A stretch of 64,000 nucleotides of DNA, from NCBI GenBank assembly GCA_021521415.1, contig JAIQDT010000168.1, forward strand, positions 1,372,501 through 1,436,500. Reading direction: 5' to 3'. This document shows positions 58,437 through 64,000 of this stretch, piece after piece. Position 1 is the first letter of the stretch. Each line of letters opens with the position of its first letter. The notes beneath the pieces were generated by a model, which saw nothing but the letters and a program-made list of their open reading frames with translations, had not been told where the DNA came from and ran no database searches. This stretch comes from Bidens hawaiensis. Lineage: Eukaryota > Streptophyta > Magnoliopsida > Asterales > Asteraceae. A program made the translations under genes and the position numbers.

Positions 58437-60580
58437 TTTGACTGATATTTTAGTTAAAGTAATGAAATTAGAGCTCGGTTTGGACACCCCGTTTGGCCGC
58501 GGGGCCCGTTTCCGTCATTTAGGTGTCGGAAACAGTAAAATCGGGTAAAATTACCCAAATCATCCAAATTATTTTCGGATTATTTACTTTTATTTAATTT
58601 ATTTAGTATTATGAAAATGGTCTATTTTTAGGGTTTTCATATGCCAGTCAGCTCGCTTATGCGAGTTTTGCCGGTTTACACGTTTTAAGCTTTAAAAATT
58701 TGTTTTTATGTTCTTTTTAGCACAAATAATTACCCGTTTAGTCTCGGGTCTTGAAATTTTGCACAAAACTTATTTTGACAGTAAGAAATTTTATAAAAAT
58801 TTTCCAGATTTATTTTCTTATATTTACATTTATTTATCTATTTTTAAACCTTATTAAAACACTAAATATGTCAAAAATACCAAAAGACTTTAGAAAAATC
58901 CCAAATTTTTCTGGGATGATCCCTGCCATCCTCATAACTCCCTGGAATTTTTCCAGAACCCAAAACTCATTTTTCAAGCCATTTTCACAAAAACCGAGCT
59001 AGAAAGCCCTAGAACTCGTTTTACCGAAAAGCCCCTTTAAACTTCTCCAACTGAGCTCAAATTTTGTGTGTGACTTTAATATGTTATAAAAAGCTTATCC
59101 TAAATATTTCAGAATTTTTCATCAAGTTTAGCTATTTTTCACCATTTTTGGCCAAAACCGAGCATTAAATTCACCAAATATTCATCTTTTATCCAAAAAT
59201 TACCAAAAATTCACAGATCTCTTATTTTCATGTGTAGATCATCTCTTTGATATTTCGTGACCCAACTCTAAGCACATTACAATCTGTCCAAAATCACTAA
59301 ATCACACAAAAACCGAACTATCTTGTGTTTTCTAGCGTTAGATCGCAAAGATCCGGGTTTCTAGCCTTTGCTAGCCACTAGATACAACACTTACAAGCAC
59401 AATAAAACTATACCAAGCAAGTTACACCAACAATCAAACCATTTCTTTCATAGTGTCGGTTTTGATATAAAAACAAAGGTTTTAACCGTAAAAATCCGTT
59501 CTCGACTCTTTTTACTCATTTCTTGGACCAAGATCCCTTGTATAACATGTATACATCTCTTGATCATGCAAGAGTCGGTTTCATCTCGGTTTTTCACCCA
59601 TCTTTCACTTGGAAACTCATTTTAACAAGATTTTAACCGTAAAATTTCGTTCTAAACTCTTTTAACTACTTTCTTGGATCAAGATCCCGTGTATAACTTG
59701 TATACATCACTTGATCGTGCAAGGATCGGTTCCATCTCGGGTTTTCACCCATATTTCACTTGAAACCTCTTGTTCTTGCAAAACAACTCAAATACATGAA
59801 ATCAATACTATGATTTAACCAACTAAACCATGTTTTTACCTTACAAACTTGATAGAAATCAAGGGTTGTGGATGGATGATGAAGGAATTGAGAGAGTTTT
59901 GTGTGAGATGTGTGGTAAAAAAAAGAAAATGAAATGAATAATAAAAGCAAAAGGACCGATCGGTCCATTAAGATGGATGGGGGTGGGCCCCACACATCAA
60001 TTCTAGGCCACACATTCGGATTACGCAATCCGGATAATGTTGTGGATAATCTGGCTCAGTTCGTTTCTCGTTTAAACTCGTAATTCGGCTTAAAATGAGC
60101 CTAAAATGGTTGTTTTTCGGGTTAAAATAAAATTTACATAAAACCGACTTAAAAACTTTAAAAACTTAAACCATGACATTAAAACATCATATTATTAGTA
60201 ATTACGCATCTTTTTCGGCTTGATCGATCGTCTCTTGCTTGGTTTGATGTTAAAGGTTTCGTTTATCGTACCGACGCACTAATAAATCGAAATCCTTTTT
60301 CTGTGCTATAATTCACTTATCCCGAAGCATTAATACTTCGTAAACATCACTAAACATTATATACTTCGTCTATAATGTAATTCCCGATCCGTTCGGGTTT
60401 CAATAACCGATCATTGGTTAATCGTAATTCCAATACGATTCACTATATAATCAAGTATGATTCGTACTGTGAATCATATATACTCGTATAAACGTACTAT
60501 AACTCATATAATTAGTATTAAATAACACGTAAATAGTATATTCCGGCTAGGGTATACCTGGATTTGCCGGAATCGTTACA
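58437..60580 (-). repeat. Tekay B 3' LTR, truncated
   Basis: Matches 51187-53183 and ends CGGAATCGTTACA at 60580. The first 1.1 kb (plus-strand left part) is missing. The break coincides with the end of the copia fragment at a short TGGTGTTTG/TAGTGTTTG similarity. A partial internal repeat at 59618-59770 duplicates the 59460-59620 text (CGTAAAA...CATGCAAG...TCATCTCGG). Confidence 0.9.
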
Positions 60581-60594
60581 TCCTCCCCCCGTTA
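60581..60594 (-). other. Polypurine tract of Tekay B
   Basis: Plus-strand TCCTCCCCCCGTTA, purine-rich on the element strand, directly adjoining the LTR. Confidence 0.85.
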
Positions 60595-60616
60595 TAAAAA
60601 TTTCGTCCTCGAAATT

Positions 60617-62579
60617 TTATGCGTCAACTACTTCCTTTTGAGGAAATAGGTGGGGGTATTTCTTCCGAAATTCATCCTTTCGTTCCCAAGTAAATTCTGG
60701 GCCTCGTTGCGAATTCCATCTAACTTTGACCAACGAGATCTTATTGTGTCTAAGTTGCTTGATCTTACTGTCCATTATTTCAATGGGCTCCTCTACGAAG
60801 TTGAGCCTATCACTTATTTGAACACCCTCTAAAGGTAACACCGATGTCTCATCCGACAGACACCTTTTCAAGTTCGACACGTGAAACACGTTGTGAACTG
60901 CACTCAGTTCATCAGGCAGTTCTAATCGGTATGCTACAGGACCGATTTTTGCAATAATGTCGAATGGTCCAATGTATCTCGGGGCTAACTTCCCCGCCTT
61001 TCCAAATCTAACCACACCCTTCCACGGGGATACTTTCAAATATACCTTTTCACCCTTCTCAAATGACAACGGTTTTCGACGGGTATCGGCATAACTCTTC
61101 TGCCGATCCCGCGCGGCTTTCAGGTTGTTCTTAATTTCAAGAATCTTGCTGGTCGTCTCCTGGACCAGATCCGATCTAATGACCTGCGAGTCACCCACTT
61201 CAGACCAGCAAAGTGGTGATCGGCACTTTCGTCCATACAATGCTTCATAAGGTGCTGCCTTTATACTGCTATGGTAGCTGTTATTATAGGAAAATTCAAC
61301 GAGTGGGAGATGTTGATCCCAATTTCCCTTAAAGTCCAGTACGCAGGCACGAAGCAAATCCTCCAAAGTTTGAATGGTCTTCTCAGACTGACCATCGGTC
61401 TGAGGGTGGTAAGCTGTGCTTAGGTCAATACGTGTTCCCAATGCTTCTTGGACAGCTTGCCAAAGTTTGGAGGTGAAATGGCTATCCCTATCGGAGATGA
61501 TCGAGATGGGGATGCCATGACGAGACACTATTTCATTTATATAAATTTGCGCAAGTCTGTCGGTGTTATAATTATTTCTAATCGGAATAAAATGTGCCGA
61601 TTTGGTTAATCGATCCACGATTACCCAAATTGCATCATGTCCCCGGGATGTCTTAGGGAGGTGTGTCACGAAATCCATTGTGATTTGCTCCCACTTCCAT
61701 GCAGGAATTTCCGGTTGTTGTAACATCCCCGAGGGTTTCTGGTGCTCCGCCTTAACCCTCGCACACGTCGTACACTTGCCGACGTAAGTGGCTATATCCT
61801 TTTTCATACCCGGCCACCAGTAGAACTCCTTCACATCCTTATACATCTTATCCGATCCCGGATGTATGGAATATTTTGATTTATGTGCTTCGTCCATGAT
61901 CAATTCACGAAGGTCATGGAGGGTCGGAATCCAAATCCTATTTTTGAAATAGAGAATTTCGTCCACACGCTGTTCGAAATTCTTTTCGTTACCGTAAAGT
62001 CCCTCTTTTTCCAATTGTTCCTCTTTCAACGCCTCGCGTTGAGCAACTCGAACCAAATCTGAAAGGTTCGACTGAACAATCATCCCCAGCGCTCGCACTC
62101 GCAATGGTTTAACCCGATCCTTCCTACTCAAGGCATCGGCTACGACGTTAGCCTTGCCGGGGTGATAACGGATATCACAGTCATAGTCGCTTAATAATTC
62201 GACCCATCTTCGTTGTCTCATATTCAGTTCTTTCTGATCGAATATGTGTTGCAAACTTTTATGATCGGTGAAGATGGTGCACTTTGTACCGTAGAGATAG
62301 TGCCTCCAGATTTTAAGTGCGAAGATGACCGCTCCCAGTTCCAGGTCATGAGTAGTGTAATTTTTCTCGTGAACTTTTAGTTGTCGAGAAGCATAGGCTA
62401 TAACCTTACTATTTTGCATCAATACGCATCCTAACCCTCTCTGAGATGCGTCACAATACACGACAAAACCATCGTCTCCGTCGGGGAGACTTAAGATGGG
62501 CGCTTGGCACAATCTTTGTTTTAGCGTTTGAAACGCCGTTTCCTGCTCTTCACCCCTTTCATACTTCCGATCCTTTTGA
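60617..62579 (-). CDS. pol: Tekay B pol fragment: RNase H, integrase, chromodomain
   Basis: An uninterrupted frame from the break at 62579 to the natural stop at 60617. It holds the RT connection and RNase H ([51 protein letters not shown]). The HHCC integrase zinc finger follows ([25 protein letters not shown]). The core is complete with Asp in TMDFVTHLP, Asp in [10 protein letters not shown] and Glu in [12 protein letters not shown]. The C-terminal domain follows ([33 protein letters not shown]). The chromodomain-like tail is VEEPIEI...[20 protein letters not shown], ending [15 protein letters not shown], protease and gag are absent because LTR C interrupts at 62580. It cannot be expressed as gag-pol here. 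Confidence 0.95.
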
Positions 62580-64000
62580 TGTCACACCCCGATCGTGATG
62601 GCGGAATAATCGAGGCGCGGCGACTAAGTCGTGATTGTTGAGCACAATAGTATAAAAGTCTAAATGCATAAACATAACCAAAATGTCAAATATTACACCA
62701 ACCAGGTAACATGAAACAAATTATTTTAATACAAAATATCAAGTTTCCAAACAACTCCTAGACTAGCCTTCATCTCTCTAAGGCCTCTAAACTTGCTAGG
62801 GATTTCTTGCTGCATTATTTCCTGAAAACATGTAACAAACTGTCAACTACATAAAGTAGATGAGTGAATTCATAGGTTTAAAGAAAAAGAGTTTATACAC
62901 AAACATACTAGTATAGGTTGTAGGGGTTTATATATAGGGTGTACCTGCGGCTAACCCACCACTCCTACAACTTATACTACTATGTTTGGATATAATACCC
63001 GGTTTTAAGATGGTTTGTAAGAAAAGGTCTCTTGGTTTTCCCAAAGAGGTTTTTGTAGTAAGTAAAACATGAAATGTTCTCCTGGACTCTCAGCGGGCTT
63101 ATTATTCTCCCATTAGAGTCGTTTGTGATAAGATTACTCAAAGATTTGTGGTCTCCCAACGGTACATGTAGCACATAGAAGTTAAGCATAAATAAGGACA
63201 TATAGATTTGAGCATGCTAAGTTTACTACATAAACCAACACCAAGATCCCACTGTTTACTAGTATCCAAGATGATGGTGAATAAATGATGATGATGATGA
63301 ATGATGATGAAACTCAATGATCACACAAGACTTGATTGATCCCACGCAAGACTTAAACCAAGACTACCTCGTTCTTGTCATCCAGGACTCAGCTAGGTTC
63401 TACCGAGAGTAGGATAGACTCCCCAAAGAATCCTGGGTTCCCTTGGTCCCTACCGAGACTAGTATAGGTCCTCAAGAGTTATGGATTTCACCGAGACTAG
63501 TATGAAATCCCAAGAGTTACGAGTGCCACCGAGAATAGAATGCCACTCATGGTCGCGAGTTCTACCGAGAGTAGAATAGACTCTCGCGTCCAATTCAACT
63601 CATGATGCTTTGATCTCTAGATTTCCATGCTGACACAATGACTATGATGATATGAATATGATTCCCATTCCCATGATGTCAATGTTCATAGAATTTCCCA
63701 TACTCATTGATTTCCAATGTTCTTAGATCTCCATAAGTTGATGGGTTTTCCCCATGTTCATAGATTTCCAAAGTTTATAGATTCTTAAAAAGCTTGTGGA
63801 TTTCCGCACGTGTGTAGAAATCCAAAAGTTTATAGTTTAAAGAGTGTTTGCATAAATGATTTTATCCAAACGTGTAAAGTTACCATGTTTCCACCCCATA
63901 GTTTTGAAAAGCTTAAATAGGGGCTATGAACTCACCTTGATCTCGGGTTAGGATGGTGCTACAATAGATCTCCTTAGCCTAGAGTTGAACATATTTATAA
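62580..64000. mobile_element. Element C: start of a large LTR, cut by window edge
   Basis: It begins TGTCACACCCCGATCG exactly where the Tekay B pol frame breaks; left flank TTTGA is a possible target duplication half. No coding is seen. By its terminal sequence (like TGACACACCCCG of F) it is probably a gypsy LTR in reverse orientation. It contains degenerate tandem repeats at 63360-63600 and a weaker GATTTCCAAAGTT-type repeat at 63660-63830, plus an ATG/GAT-rich stretch at 63270-63312. Confidence 0.75.
63360..63600. repeat. Degenerate tandem repeats in element C
   Basis: The word ACCGAGA(G/C/A)TAG(T/A)AT recurs at least five times (near 63397, 63451, 63489, 63527 and 63564) at about 40-55 bp spacing, each followed by CTC(A/C)AGAGTT- or CTCGCG-like text. 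The function is not known; it is LTR-internal. Confidence 0.8.

Noticed and set aside
1..64000. CRISPR arrays, bacterial operons, tRNA or rRNA genes
   Set aside because: None seen. The only tRNA-like matches are the 12-16 nt primer binding sites; the tandem arrays lack repeat-spacer structure.

Overview
This window is an almost gene-free block of a large plant nuclear genome made of nested LTR retrotransposons. The Ty1/copia and Ty3/gypsy domains are all of plant type: CCHC gag, the DSG and DTG proteases, and integrase, RT, RNase H and a Tekay-type chromodomain. I found no host gene, tRNA, rRNA or CRISPR. A eudicot is likely. I lean towards Asteraceae from the general look of the LTRs, but nothing in the window proves it.

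Layout, using my own names. E0 is the 3' remnant of an extra open reading frame (xORF, 22470-25101) of an old Sirevirus-like copia element. E1 is a related copy: its xORF lies at 306-1726 plus 18001-21345 and its 3' LTR at 21352-22469, and the rest is left of the window. E4 (1727-18000) is a complete but decayed Sirevirus-like element inserted into the E1 xORF. E4 itself holds a 3.1 kb solo gypsy LTR (2379-5484, TSD GATTG). F (25102-29695, minus strand) is a deleted gypsy element sitting in the E0 xORF. E2 (5' LTR at 29696) is another Sirevirus-like element and appears to sit in the gag of F. E3 (32008-40084, minus strand, TSD GGCAT) is a very young copia element inside the gag of E2. Tekay A (from 50100, minus strand) cuts the xORF of E2. 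It is followed by a chimeric patch (57301-58436), by Tekay B (58437-62579, minus strand) and by the start of another LTR, element C (62580 to the edge).

The unusual feature is the xORF downstream of pol, seen in four copies (E0, E1, E2, E4). In E4 it spans about 900 codons: a conserved N-terminal domain, acidic tracts, a coiled coil and a C-terminal domain, with no obvious signal peptide or membrane segment. In both elements where the upstream region is visible (E4 and E2), the xORF ATG is preceded by a TATA box, a pyrimidine-rich patch, a 5' splice-like site, and a 3' splice-like site ending 2-4 nt before the ATG. This suggests that the accessory gene has its own internal promoter and a leader intron instead of depending only on the LTR.

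Each Sirevirus-like family also fills its non-coding parts with its own short motif: TTCGTTA/TAACGAA, partly as hairpins, in E4, and CGGGCAAGGTT/GCACACTT in E1 and E2. Many in-frame stops fall where CAG, CAA, CGA or TGG would be expected, as methylcytosine decay would produce. E3 is the exception in age: its two LTRs differ only in poly-T length, although it has lost the integrase catalytic core.
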